This document shows positions 44,203-52,201 of a stretch of DNA of 64,000 nt, one piece after another. The translations under genes were made by a program, and so were the position numbers. How positions within the stretch are numbered: the first letter of the stretch is position 1; each line of letters opens with the position of its first letter. Location of the stretch: positions 87,238 to 151,237 of the forward strand of contig DFCS01000012.1 of NCBI GenBank assembly GCA_002367105.1, written 5' to 3'. Source of the stretch: Hungatella sp. UBA3048. Lineage in GTDB: Bacteria > Bacillota > Clostridia > Lachnospirales > Lachnospiraceae. Below the pieces are notes generated by a model. The model was not told the origin of the DNA. It did not search any database and saw nothing but the letters and a program-made list of their open reading frames with translations.

Positions 44203-45030
44203 TTATTTTTCATACAGAAATTCTTCCGGCAGATTCACTTTAAAATCAACAGCCAGATCGCGGAAGTTTTGAGGCGTGATGGTCTGAAGCTTATCAGGAC
44301 GGATGGAAAGCACTTTAACAAGGATTTCCGCAGACTTTTCTACCGTATGCATAAGACCAAAGGTCAGGTCAAAGTCCTCTCCTGAAGCAAATAAGCCGTG
44401 ATGGGCCCATACAGCCACATCGTACTTCTTCATCAGCTCGCTGGTTGCCACTGCGATGTCTCGTCCTCCAGGCACCATCCAGCCAACCACACCTACGCCG
44501 TCCGGGAAAACCACCGGACATTCTGTTGCCATCTCCCATAATTCCCGGGTGAATACTTTATCCTCTAAGGGAAGAACAAAGGTGAGGGCAATTACATTGG
44601 CAGGATGGGCATGGTAGATCACCCTGTGCTTACCGGATGCAGCCTCTTTCTTTACTTCATGGTTCATAAGATGGGAAGGAAGCTCGCTGGTGGGACGCCC
44701 GCCGTTTACTAACCCCCAGCGGATTCTGTAATTCTCACCGCTTTCGTCCACCTCAATGATACAGGTATTGGCTTCCGGATAAAGGATCACGTTGCGGAAA
44801 TATTTTCCGCTTCCGGTCACCATAAAATACTCTCCTGCCAGACCCTTTACACTGGTTCCGATGGGCTGCCAGGGATTCTTATCCGTAAAGCCCTCTTTCA
44901 CTGATTCTACCTCTGACTCCTTGATGCGGTAGCTTAAATTGCCGCCGTTTCTCTCATGCCAGTTCTGACGGAAGCCGTCGTCACATAATCGGATAAAGCC
45001 TTTTACAAATTCAGTATCTAAAATATTCAT
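44203..45030 (-). CDS. rhaD: Rhamnulose-1-phosphate aldolase
   Basis: Zinc class-II aldolase splitting L-rhamnulose-1-phosphate to dihydroxyacetone phosphate and L-lactaldehyde (275 residues; E. coli 274). RNGGNLSYR (about residues 27-35) binds phosphate, YHAHPANVIAL (about 139-149) and WAHHGLFASG (about 210-219) give the metal histidines. Start is the ATG at 45030 after AAGGAGAAAAAGAAT; an upstream frame start overlaps rhaA. Last gene of rhaB-rhaM-rhaA-rhaD. Confidence 0.95.
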   Translation of the reverse strand: MNILDTEFVKGFIRLCDDGFRQNWHERNGGNLSYRIKESEVESVKEGFTDKNPWQPIGTSVKGLAGEYFMVTGSGKYFRNVILYPEANTCIIEVDESGENYRIRWGLVNGGRPTSELPSHLMNHEVKKEAASGKHRVIYHAHPANVIALTFVLPLEDKVFTRELWEMATECPVVFPDGVGVVGWMVPGGRDIAVATSELMKKYDVAVWAHHGLFASGEDFDLTFGLMHTVEKSAEILVKVLSIRPDKLQTITPQNFRDLAVDFKVNLPEEFLYEK

Positions 45031-45043
45031 ATTCTTTTTCTCC

Positions 45044-46294
45044 TTATTTCCGGTTAAACAGCACTTCTTTTTCATAGCTGCGTATTTCCTCAAACCAGTC
45101 TTCCTTTGCCGGAACTCCGTTTATCTCGCAGAAATAATTCCATACATCACCCACAGGATAAAGCTTAAGCTCCTCCTGAAGCATCATCTGCTCCGTAAAC
45201 TCTCGTTCCTTCTGCAGAAAGGCAAGCGTTTCATTCGGAAGAAGAAGGGCATTTAACAACGCCTTCTGCATGTTGCGCATTCCCACGATCCAGGCGCTTA
45301 AGCGGTTAATGCTTGCATCAAAGAAGTCAAGGGCTAAAAGAACGCGGTCAGCTCCGCCCCGGATGATTTCCTTTGCAATCTCTTTTGTCTCATCGTCAAA
45401 CAACACCACATGGTCGCTGTCCCACCGCACCGGCCTTGTCACATGAAGGGCCACCTTGTCAAAGAACAGGAGCATGGAGGATATCTTATCGGATACCACC
45501 TCTGTGGGATGATAATGGCCGCTGTCCAGCAGGCATAGAATGTCGTTCTTGGAAGCGTAATTCATATAAAATTCATGGGAACCAACCGTACAGCTCTCCA
45601 CACCAATTCCAAACACCTTGGATTCTACGGCCACATATACCTTGGTTTTATCGTAATCCATGGAAAGAATCTGGTCAAGCGAATCTTTTAACCGCGCCCT
45701 TGGGGAGGTACGGTCCGCCGGAATATCCTTAAAACCGTCAGGAATCCAGATATTCATGGTACATGGAGTTCCCTGCTCGACCGCAAAATATTCAGAAATA
45801 CGGATGCAAGCCTGTACGTGTCTGATCCAGAAGCTGCGTACTTCCTCGTCTTCACTGGACAGGGTGGCATTCTCTGCCTTTGGATGGGAAAACAGTGTGG
45901 GATTAAAATCAATGCCGATCCCTCTTTCCTTTGCAAACTCTGCCCACTTTGCAAAATGCTTCGGTTCCAGCTGATCACGGTCTGCCCATTCTCCCTCCTC
46001 AAATACGGCATAGCTTGCATGAAGGTTAATCCTGTGTTTTCCAGGAATCAGGCTCAGCGCTTTGGCCATATCATTCATCAGCTCCTGAGGATTTCTGGCC
46101 CGTCCCGGATAATTGCCAGTCGTCTGAATGCCGCCTGAGAGCCCGCCGGCTCCGTCAAATCCTATTACGTCGTCCCCCTGCCAGCAGTGCATGGAGACAG
46201 GAATCTTCTTAAGTGCCTCCAACGCCTCATCTGTATTAACCCCAACGGCCTTGTATGCTTCTTTTGCTGCTTCATATCTTTCTTTTATTGTCAT
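45044..46294 (-). CDS. rhaA: L-rhamnose isomerase
   Basis: Converts L-rhamnose to L-rhamnulose (416 residues; E. coli 419). Signature segments are SMHCWQGDDVIGFDGAGG (about residues 34-51) and GGIQTTGNYPGRA, with metal ligands in VESKVFG and LLDSGHYHPTE. It follows rhaM by 64 bp and precedes rhaD by 13 bp. AAGGAGAATAAGCC precedes the ATG. Confidence 0.97.
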   Translation of the reverse strand: MTIKERYEAAKEAYKAVGVNTDEALEALKKIPVSMHCWQGDDVIGFDGAGGLSGGIQTTGNYPGRARNPQELMNDMAKALSLIPGKHRINLHASYAVFEEGEWADRDQLEPKHFAKWAEFAKERGIGIDFNPTLFSHPKAENATLSSEDEEVRSFWIRHVQACIRISEYFAVEQGTPCTMNIWIPDGFKDIPADRTSPRARLKDSLDQILSMDYDKTKVYVAVESKVFGIGVESCTVGSHEFYMNYASKNDILCLLDSGHYHPTEVVSDKISSMLLFFDKVALHVTRPVRWDSDHVVLFDDETKEIAKEIIRGGADRVLLALDFFDASINRLSAWIVGMRNMQKALLNALLLPNETLAFLQKEREFTEQMMLQEELKLYPVGDVWNYFCEINGVPAKEDWFEEIRSYEKEVLFNRK

Positions 46295-46358
46295 GGCTTA
46301 TTCTCCTTTTCTTAATTTCTGCCCGGGCTTTTATGGCCGGGGCTTCCTATGATATCGT

Positions 46359-46673
46359 TCAGTCTAAATGAAATACAGGCTTTAAACCGATAGAAACCGG
46401 GCTGTTATCCGGGTTGGTCTTCATGATGTCAGCCATATAATCCCACCATTTCCGGTTGATTAGCGTATCCGCCGATTCTGCCCATTTCTCTTCATCCTCG
46501 ATCTCAATATATCCGTAGAGGACATTGGTCTCCTCATCTAAGAAAATAGAATAATTATGTCCTCCGTGCCGGCTGATCATGTCCTTCATTTCCGGCCAGA
46601 GCAGATTGTGCCTTTTCTCGTATTCTTCGGACATTCCTTCATTTAAGTACATTTTAAAAGATTTTCTAATCAT
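46359..46673 (-). CDS. rhaM: L-rhamnose mutarotase
   Basis: Interconverts alpha and beta anomers of L-rhamnose (104 residues, standard length). The FKMYLNEGMSEEYEKRHNLLW start, HNYSIFLDEETNVLYGYIE strand and C-terminal KWWDYMADIM are diagnostic, with His and Trp residues of the active site present. GGAGGAATAGGC precedes the ATG. It sits between rhaB and rhaA. Confidence 0.95.
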   Translation of the reverse strand: MIRKSFKMYLNEGMSEEYEKRHNLLWPEMKDMISRHGGHNYSIFLDEETNVLYGYIEIEDEEKWAESADTLINRKWWDYMADIMKTNPDNSPVSIGLKPVFHLD

Positions 46674-46697
46674 GCCTATTCCTCCATTCTGTGACAG

Positions 46698-48131
46698 CTA
46701 ATTCCCTGGATTATACTCTTTTACGGCAAAGGACCGGTATACTGCCTCCCTTGCCTGTTTTAAGTTCTCAAATTCTCCGGCAGACAGCATTTGGGCCAAA
46801 AGATTTCCGATAGCAGTGGCTTCTCCCGGACCGGCATAAACGGTCCTTCCTGTGCGGTCTGCCGTCAGACGGTTCAAATACTCCGCATTGGAGCCTCCTC
46901 CTACCACATGGATGGCCTGATAGGTCCTTCCGGTGATGGATTCCAGTTCCTTTACCGTATTTCCATAGCAGGCCGCAAGGCTGTTGTATATGACGGCCGC
47001 GGTCTGTCCCGGAGTTTTTGGCACCTCCATCCCGGACTTTTCACAGAAATCCTGCACCTCCCTGATCATGCTCTCAGGAGACAGGAATACAGGATCATTG
47101 CAGTCCACAATGGAAGGGATCACTTCCTCAGAGGCCATCTGGCAAAGCTCTGCATAGGAGTAAACCTCTCCCTTTTCTTTCAGCTCCTTTTTTACAGACT
47201 GGATCATCCAAAGCCCCATGATGTTTTTCAAATACCGGAAGCGGTGATCATAGCCGCCCTCATTGGTAAAGTTTGCTTTCATGCTTTCCATGGTACAATT
47301 CGCATTAGGAAGCTCTGTTCCCATCAAAGACCAGGTCCCTGAGCTGATGTAAAGGAGACCGTCCATGGAATCCTCTCCGTCCGAATCCAGGGGAACCGCC
47401 ATGACGGCAGAGCCGGTATCATGGGTTGCCGGAAGTACTACCTGACAGGTAAAGCCTACTTCCTCTTCAATGGCCTTTGTCAATGGTCCCACTGATGTTC
47501 CCGGCATGGACAGCTCACCAAACAGCCTTTCAGGCAGGCCCAGGTTCCGGATCAGTTCATAGTCCCAGGTTCCGGTTTCCCCACTCACAAGCTGGGTGGT
47601 TGTCGCATTGGTATACTCCTGCTTCTTCACCCCTGTCAGCAGATAGTGGAAATAGTCCGGAATCATCAGGAAGGATTCCCCCTTCTCTAAATATTCCGGG
47701 GTTTCTTCCCTGACAGCCATGAGCTGATAAATGGTATTAAAGATCTGCTTCTGGATGCCGGTTCTTCCATATAAATCTTTTAAGGAAATGATCTCATATA
47801 CTTTTTCATCCATTCCCTTTGTTCTGTCATCCCGGTATCCAACCGCATTTCCAAGGATCCGGTTCTCTCCGTCCAAAAGGACAAAATCCACAGCCCATGT
47901 ATCGATCCCCATGGCAGCCGGGATCTTCCCAAGCTTCCTGCATTGCTTCATGCCCTCTTTAATTTCATGAAATAAGGAATCCACATCCCAGCACAAATGC
48001 CCAGCCTTTTGTTTCATGCCATTGTCAAACCGGTAAATCTCCTGAAGGATCAGCTTTCCCTCCTTTACGGTCCCAAGAATATGGCGGCCGCTGGATGCGC
48101 CAATGTCGACGGCAAGATAATACTTCTCCAT
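46698..48131 (-). CDS. rhaB: Rhamnulokinase
   Basis: FGGY-family kinase making L-rhamnulose-1-phosphate (477 residues). N-terminal phosphate motif YLAVDIGASSGRHILG, AMGIDTWAVDFVLLD (about residues 72-86), ISSGTWSLMGTE and HVVGGGSNAEYLNRL in the C-terminal ATPase half. I use the ATG at 48131, where the conserved start begins; the frame from 48233 reads the 52-nt repeats. First gene of the rha operon. Confidence 0.95.
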   Translation of the reverse strand: MEKYYLAVDIGASSGRHILGTVKEGKLILQEIYRFDNGMKQKAGHLCWDVDSLFHEIKEGMKQCRKLGKIPAAMGIDTWAVDFVLLDGENRILGNAVGYRDDRTKGMDEKVYEIISLKDLYGRTGIQKQIFNTIYQLMAVREETPEYLEKGESFLMIPDYFHYLLTGVKKQEYTNATTTQLVSGETGTWDYELIRNLGLPERLFGELSMPGTSVGPLTKAIEEEVGFTCQVVLPATHDTGSAVMAVPLDSDGEDSMDGLLYISSGTWSLMGTELPNANCTMESMKANFTNEGGYDHRFRYLKNIMGLWMIQSVKKELKEKGEVYSYAELCQMASEEVIPSIVDCNDPVFLSPESMIREVQDFCEKSGMEVPKTPGQTAAVIYNSLAACYGNTVKELESITGRTYQAIHVVGGGSNAEYLNRLTADRTGRTVYAGPGEATAIGNLLAQMLSAGEFENLKQAREAVYRSFAVKEYNPGN

Positions 48132-48190
48132 GTAAACCACTCTCCCATTGTTTTCTTCTACCCCGCCCACGCCTTCCGGGCAGGACACAC

Positions 48191-48280
48191 CCCGTTTTAC
48201 CGGGTGTAAAGGCATATCCGCAGGGTATGTCATCTTTCCTGTCCGTTCATTCGGGCATAAAGGGATTCCTGCAGGATTCT
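48191..48280 (-). repeat. Tandem pair of the 52-nt repeat upstream of rhaB
   Basis: Two diverged copies about 51 bp apart; landmark GGGTGTAA at 48202 in one and GGGCATAA at 48253 in the other. The proximal copy has the hairpin CACCC/GGGTG, again changed on both arms compared with GCCCA/TGGGC. Gene-strand orientation as at the other loci. Confidence 0.72.
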
Positions 48281-48315
48281 TCTATATTTAATCATAACGG
48301 ATTTCCACAAAAAAA

Positions 48316-48352
48316 ATAAGGACGCTGTTTGTTTTAAACTGCGTCCTTATTT
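48316..48352 (-). terminator. Terminator overlapping the left element boundary
   Basis: 11-bp stem AATAAGGACGC/GCGTCCTTATT followed on the minus strand by T8. Nothing that needs it is encoded just upstream on that strand except the integrase remnant; it looks like the old terminator of the small gene at 49957, now separated by the inserted element. Confidence 0.7.
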
Positions 48353-48361
48353 GCATATCCT
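48329..48361. repeat. Left 33-bp direct repeat (candidate attachment site)
   Basis: Same 33 bases as 49902-49934 with one mismatch (G/C). It covers the loop and right arm of the terminator at 48316-48352 and starts about 90 bp from the integrase remnant. Confidence 0.7.
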
Positions 48362-48452
48362 TCTAAAAGCTTGTATTTATTAGGTTTTATTAATCATATA
48401 ATATTTAATTTGAATGATGCCCCAAATTTGCCCCAAATTTCTATATAATTAT

Positions 48453-48620
48453 TAGTTAATCATAGGCAATGTCATTGCCTTAGCAGCCTCTTCATCCAAT
48501 ACATGAATATAAGTATTATATTTTGTTGCAGCATTACTGTGCCCCATTAATTTACTCACAATAGATATTTCTACACCCTTCCGAATTAGCTCTGAGCCAA
48601 AAGTTAAAGCTCTGCCCATT
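48453..48620 (-). pseudogene. Tyrosine-recombinase (integrase) C-terminal remnant
   Basis: A 55-codon fragment with the end of a phage/ICE-type integrase: FGSELIRKGVEISIVSKLMG then the HSNAATKYNTYIHVLDEE tail, which includes the GHSN histidine and the TYxHV nucleophile tyrosine. An in-frame TAA lies just before its ATG and the N-terminal ~85% of a normal integrase is missing. Directly downstream are two GCCCCAAATTT units (48420-48442) like integrase arm sites. It marks a decayed integrative element. Confidence 0.8.
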
Positions 48621-48741
48621 TAGCATTCTCTTTAATAAAACGGAAAGTCTTGAGTGTATAAGTATGGCTCAAGATTTTATCGCAGAAGTAAAAAGAATAT
48701 TAATTAATAGATTGACTTTAGGTTTTAGGAAAAGTACAATG

Positions 48742-48771
48742 AATTTAACTTGTCAGTCAACAAGTTAAATT
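48742..48771. promoter_or_regulatory. 12-bp inverted repeat upstream of the DUF2834 gene
   Basis: AATTTAACTTGT - CAGTCA - ACAAGTTAAATT, perfect arms, ending 20 bp before the ATG. The form suggests a TetR-type operator; no such regulator gene is in the element. Confidence 0.5.
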
Positions 48772-48791
48772 ATTGTAAAGGATGGTGCATT

Positions 48792-49100
48792 ATGAAAAAA
48801 TTATTCATTGGACTCTCTGTTCTCGGTACTATCATTCCATTTACTATTTTTGTGCCGTGGTTGCTTGCTAATGGGCTTAATTTATCACTTTTTCTTAGTG
48901 AATGGTTCTCCACACCAATCTCAAAATTTTTTGCTGCCGATTTTATTATTACATGGTTGTCTTGGTTAGCGTTCATTTTTGTTGACCACAAGAAAAATAA
49001 CATAAAATTATGGTGGATCCCTTTCGTGGGTAACTTTTGCATAGGTTTATCATTTTCTGTACCATTTTATCTGTTCTTGCGCGAGGATAAGAGACGATGA
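48792..49100 (+). CDS. DUF2834 family small membrane protein
   Basis: A 102-residue membrane protein with three hydrophobic segments: KLFIGLSVLGTIIPFTIFVP, FFAADFIITWLSWLAFIFV and LWWIPFVGNFCIGLSFSVPF. The pattern NGLNLSLFLSEWFSTPISKFF before the second segment matches DUF2834. Start at the ATG at 48792 after AAAGGATGG. It is cargo of the degenerate integrative element and preceded by a perfect inverted repeat. Function unknown. Confidence 0.78.
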   Translation: MKKLFIGLSVLGTIIPFTIFVPWLLANGLNLSLFLSEWFSTPISKFFAADFIITWLSWLAFIFVDHKKNNIKLWWIPFVGNFCIGLSFSVPFYLFLREDKRR

Positions 49101-49380
49101 AGGAGGTCGATTTTTGAATTACCAATACCAACTTCTTTCGGTGCTCTGGGAAGAATACCATCCTCCAAATTGATTTTCTTGATTTTATCAAACCGGCATA
49201 AAATCACAATCCGAAAATCCAACAACTGCCTCCCCAAAATCCACACATTCTTCATCCGATTTTCCAGAGACATCATTCTCCCTTCTGTCATCTGCTGCTC
49301 AAGATTTGCATGTCTGGAAAATGCCCATTGTATTATAGCACATGAAATAGAAAAAAATAAAACATATGTTCTGTTTTATT
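49101..49380. other. Region without a convincing gene inside the element
   Basis: A minus-strand frame (49067-49291, 74 codons) crosses this stretch but lacks a ribosome site and resembles nothing I know. A 9-bp inverted repeat AATAAAACA/TGTTTTATT lies near 49356-49381. Otherwise I see nothing. Confidence 0.5.
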
Positions 49381-49420
49381 AAAAAAATATGCCAAACATC
49401 CAAAAGGATATCTGGCATAT
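49381..49420 (-). terminator. Terminator of the first small coiled-coil gene
   Basis: Hairpin ATATGCCA.A.ATCC/GGAT.T.TGGCATAT (about 49388-49420) followed by seven T on the minus strand. Confidence 0.75.
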
Positions 49421-49423
49421 AAA

Positions 49424-49651
49424 CTATTCTTTACTAACAAGTATGTCTTTTAATTCTGATATCGACATATTTCTCTCTTCGAGAATTGCTGATACTTCCT
49501 TGAATTCTTCCAATTTAATTTCTTCTTGTATTTGTTTTACTCTTTCTTCCTGAGTCTTAATTGCCGTCTTATATTGCACTATCGCTTCTTGTGTATCTTT
49601 TAGCTCTTGTCTAAGTTTTTCAAGTGGTGACTTGCGAACTCCTCTTGGCAT
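49424..49651 (-). CDS. Small coiled-coil protein of the MPRGVRK type, copy 1
   Basis: A 75-residue basic-to-acidic protein starting MPRGVRKSPLEKLRQELKD, then a long amphipathic helix (residues 8-50) and a short C-terminal helix (ISELKDILVSKE). I start it at 49651 after AAGGAGGGCACTAAT. It is paralogous to the gene at 49957-50190: same length, same opening and the shared stretch LE.FKEVS.IL. This copy lies inside the integrative element. I do not recognise the family; nucleic-acid binding is only a guess from the basic N-terminus. Confidence 0.65.
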   Translation of the reverse strand: MPRGVRKSPLEKLRQELKDTQEAIVQYKTAIKTQEERVKQIQEEIKLEEFKEVSAILEERNMSISELKDILVSKE

Positions 49652-49765
49652 ATTAGTGCCCTCCTTACAATTGGTTATATAATCATATAGATTATATAAC
49701 ACAATTTACATCATATACAATAAAATAGATCTGTGCTTAAATGAGTCCTGATTGTAATATAAAGC

Positions 49766-49888
49766 TGCCCCAAATTTTGCCCTAAATTGTTTCGGTTTAT
49801 GCTGATTCGAAACGGTTTATAACGGCAAATTTTTATCTTCGTATTGTTGAAAAATGCCGTAATTACATGTGTTTACGACATTTTTCAA
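49766..49888. repeat. Right-end repeats of the element
   Basis: TGCCCCAAATTTTGCCCTAAATT (49766-49788, spelled in two parts elsewhere) repeats the GCCCCAAATTT units found next to the integrase remnant. A 16-bp inverted repeat with one mismatch follows (49847-49862 with 49873-49888, TTGAAAAATG.CGTAA). Both look like recombinase binding structure. No gene in 49703-49956. Confidence 0.5.
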
Positions 49889-49901
49889 TGTTGTGCGGTA
49901 C

Positions 49902-49934
49902 TTTGTTTTAAACTGCGTCCTTATTTCCATATCC
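49902..49934. repeat. Right 33-bp direct repeat (candidate attachment site)
   Basis: Second copy of the repeat at 48329-48361. Here only one arm of the terminator hairpin remains, so the complete hairpin was restored on the left copy and lost on the right, as expected for insertion within the terminator. Confidence 0.7.
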
Positions 49935-49956
49935 GTTCTCCGGTCATCTAAGCGTT

Positions 49957-50190
49957 TTATTCTGCCTTTGATGAAATAAGCAATTCCTTTAAATCCATGA
50001 TCGACATTTCATGCTCGTCCAATATTGTTGATACTTCCTTAAATTGTTCCAGCTTTATTTTATCCTGAATATCTTTCTCTTTTTCTCCTAAAGTTACAAG
50101 ACTGTTCTTGTATTGCTGAATCGAATCCTGGACCTCTTTTAATTCTTCCTGAAGTTTTTCAAGTGGTGTCTTCCTTACTCCTCTTGGCAT
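49957..50190 (-). CDS. Small coiled-coil protein of the MPRGVRK type, copy 2
   Basis: A 77-residue paralogue of the 49424 product: MPRGVRKTPLEKLQEELKEV, a long helix, then EFKEVSTIL-like and a terminal MDLKELLIS. Start at the ATG at 50190 after AAAGGAGAGAACC. It lies just outside the element's right repeat and probably lost its terminator through the insertion. Function unknown. Confidence 0.65.
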   Translation of the reverse strand: MPRGVRKTPLEKLQEELKEVQDSIQQYKNSLVTLGEKEKDIQDKIKLEQFKEVSTILDEHEMSIMDLKELLISSKAE

Positions 50191-50354
50191 ACTGGTTCTC
50201 TCCTTTACAGAAATATTTTTATCAACCATATATTACCAAGTATATGCAAAGTTCCTATTGTTTATTACTTTATAACTTCCATTATTGAAAAATTTCAAGG
50301 AAGAACTTTTATGAAAGCTTTTTGGTTTTAAAGGTCCGTTTATGGATCAATTAA

Positions 50355-50393
50355 AAGGAAAGGAAAACGGATGTGATCCGCTTTCCTTTCCCT
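50355..50393 (-). terminator. Terminator of the sugar ABC operon
   Basis: Stem GGAAAGGAAA.CGGAT/ATCCG.TTTCCTTTCC followed on the minus strand by TTTTAATT, about 50 bp after the last permease gene. Confidence 0.75.
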
Positions 50394-50442
50394 GTTTCAA
50401 ACGATCCTATTATCATACTGAAAAAGATCCCCTGCCGGTTCT

Positions 50443-51270
50443 TTAACCTTTTACTCCCGTATGGGCCACTCCTTCAATAAACTGTTTCTGGAAAACAAAG
50501 AACAAAACAACCATTGGAATGACAGCCAGAACAGCACCAGCCATCTGTGCCGGATAATCGTTGGTATGCTGTCCCTGGAGTGTGGAAAGTGCCGGAGCCA
50601 GAGTCATCTTTGTTGTGGTAGTATTGACGATTAAAGGCCACATAAAGTCATTCCAGGCAAACTTTGCCGTGAAAATCACAAGGGCTACGATCCCTGATTT
50701 TACCAGAGGTACCATGATCCTGGTCAGGATCTGGATCCTGCCGCACCCGTCCAGTATGGCTGCTTCCTCCAGTTCATCAGGAAGAGATAAGAAAAATTGT
50801 CTCATCATAAAAGTTCCAAAGGCACTGAATAAGTTTGGCAGAAAAAGTGCAAACATGGTATCCAAAAGTCCCAGCTTCTGCACGATAAGGTACTGAGGTA
50901 CCAGAAATATCTGTCCCGGTACCATCAGGACGGAAAGCACCACCAAAAACAGGATATCTCTTCCCGGAAACTTAATCCTGGCAAAGGAATATGCAGCCAG
51001 GGTACAGATCACTACCTGCCCCGCAACCGTTATAACCGTAGAAAATACTGTGTTCATATAAATTCTTCCAAAAGGAAGGGCGGTCAGAACATTATGATAG
51101 GCTTCTGTGACAAACCGTTCAGGCAGAATCGTGGGAGGAATCATCATGGATTCTCCCTTTGTTTTAAATGAGGTACATAACATCCAAAGAAACGGAAGCA
51201 CGGTGATACCGATTCCTGCAATCAGTATCAGGTGGATCAATAGTTTTTTTCGTCTGCTCGATTTCATCAT
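50443..51270 (-). CDS. Carbohydrate ABC transporter permease (MalG type)
   Basis: A 275-residue permease with six membrane segments. The conserved EAA loop is EEAAILDGCGRIQILTRIMV (about residues 176-195), and the C-terminus ends in QKQFIEGVAHTGVKG, a CUT1-family hallmark. AGGAGGTGAAG lies before the ATG. It follows the MalF-type gene by 14 bp. No ATPase gene is in the operon, so a shared MsmK-type ATPase is needed. Confidence 0.92.
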   Translation of the reverse strand: MMKSSRRKKLLIHLILIAGIGITVLPFLWMLCTSFKTKGESMMIPPTILPERFVTEAYHNVLTALPFGRIYMNTVFSTVITVAGQVVICTLAAYSFARIKFPGRDILFLVVLSVLMVPGQIFLVPQYLIVQKLGLLDTMFALFLPNLFSAFGTFMMRQFFLSLPDELEEAAILDGCGRIQILTRIMVPLVKSGIVALVIFTAKFAWNDFMWPLIVNTTTTKMTLAPALSTLQGQHTNDYPAQMAGAVLAVIPMVVLFFVFQKQFIEGVAHTGVKG

Positions 51271-51284
51271 CCGGCTTCACCTCC

Positions 51285-52193
51285 TTAGTCGTAATTGACC
51301 CATTTTCTCTGTCCTATCATCTGAATCACTGTTACCAGCATGATGATAGAAAAGATCAAAATGGATATGGCAGCTGCATAGCCCTTATGGCCATAATCAA
51401 AGGCATTCCGGTAGAACATCATGACCAGGGTCTGGGTACTGCGATAGGCTGTATTCGTTTTTACAACCATCATATAAATGGTATCAAACACCTGAAATCC
51501 GCTGATGATAGAGGTGATCATGACGAAAAATATGGTCGGTGACAGCATGGGGAGGGTGATTTTAAAAAACTGGTGAATGCCGCTTGCTCCATCTACAGAT
51601 GCCGCCTCATAATAAGATCTTGATATCCCCTGCATGCCTGCTAAAAGAATGATCATGTTATAACCTACAGTTCCCCATATCCCAACGATCATAATCATGA
51701 ACAAAGCTGTTTTGGGGTCGGTGATCCAGCCATGAGGAGCAAAACCCAAAGCCTTTAACGCAGCATTTAAAAGACCGTACTGCTCATTATAAATCCATTT
51801 CCAGACCATTGCCACCGCGGCCGACATGGTCACGGATGGCAGAAAATAGATGGTCCGGTAAAAAGAAGTTCCCCTGATTTTCGTATTGAGCAGGGCAGCT
51901 ACAAACAAGGATAACATAAGGCCCAGGGGCACGGTGATCCCCACGTAGAGAAGTGTATTGCCAAGAGAGTTCCACAGTTCTTTATCCTTAAACATTTCCA
52001 AATAATTGTTAAGGCCGTAAAAGGTGGCTACATTGAATTTATTCACTTCATTAAAGCTGAACCAGAAATTCTGAATAAAGGGAAAAATATAAAATACGAA
52101 GATTCCAAGCAACAGGGGTGTTATGAACAAGTACCCCTCTCCCCATTCTTTCCATTGCCGCTTTGCTATTTTCTTTTTTGTCGTACCCTGCAT
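51285..52193 (-). CDS. Carbohydrate ABC transporter permease (MalF type)
   Basis: A 302-residue CUT1 permease with six membrane segments: LFITPLLLGIFVFYIFPF near residue 21, and the EAA loop YYEAASVDGASGIHQFFKIT (about residues 196-215). AGGTGTTAAT precedes the ATG. It lies between the binding protein and the MalG-type gene. Confidence 0.92.
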   Translation of the reverse strand: MQGTTKKKIAKRQWKEWGEGYLFITPLLLGIFVFYIFPFIQNFWFSFNEVNKFNVATFYGLNNYLEMFKDKELWNSLGNTLLYVGITVPLGLMLSLFVAALLNTKIRGTSFYRTIYFLPSVTMSAAVAMVWKWIYNEQYGLLNAALKALGFAPHGWITDPKTALFMIMIVGIWGTVGYNMIILLAGMQGISRSYYEAASVDGASGIHQFFKITLPMLSPTIFFVMITSIISGFQVFDTIYMMVVKTNTAYRSTQTLVMMFYRNAFDYGHKGYAAAISILIFSIIMLVTVIQMIGQRKWVNYD

Positions 52194-52201
52194 ATTAACA
52201 C

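Noticed and set aside
46320..46343. GC-rich palindrome between rhaA and rhaM as a terminator
   Set aside because: Short stem without a T-run; at most an mRNA-processing hairpin.
48664..48768. 34-codon plus-strand frame before DUF2834
   Set aside because: Short, no ribosome site, and its end falls in the palindrome; likely decayed sequence.
49067..49291. 74-codon minus-strand frame inside the element
   Set aside because: No ribosome site, no recognised similarity, and it overlaps the DUF2834 gene end.
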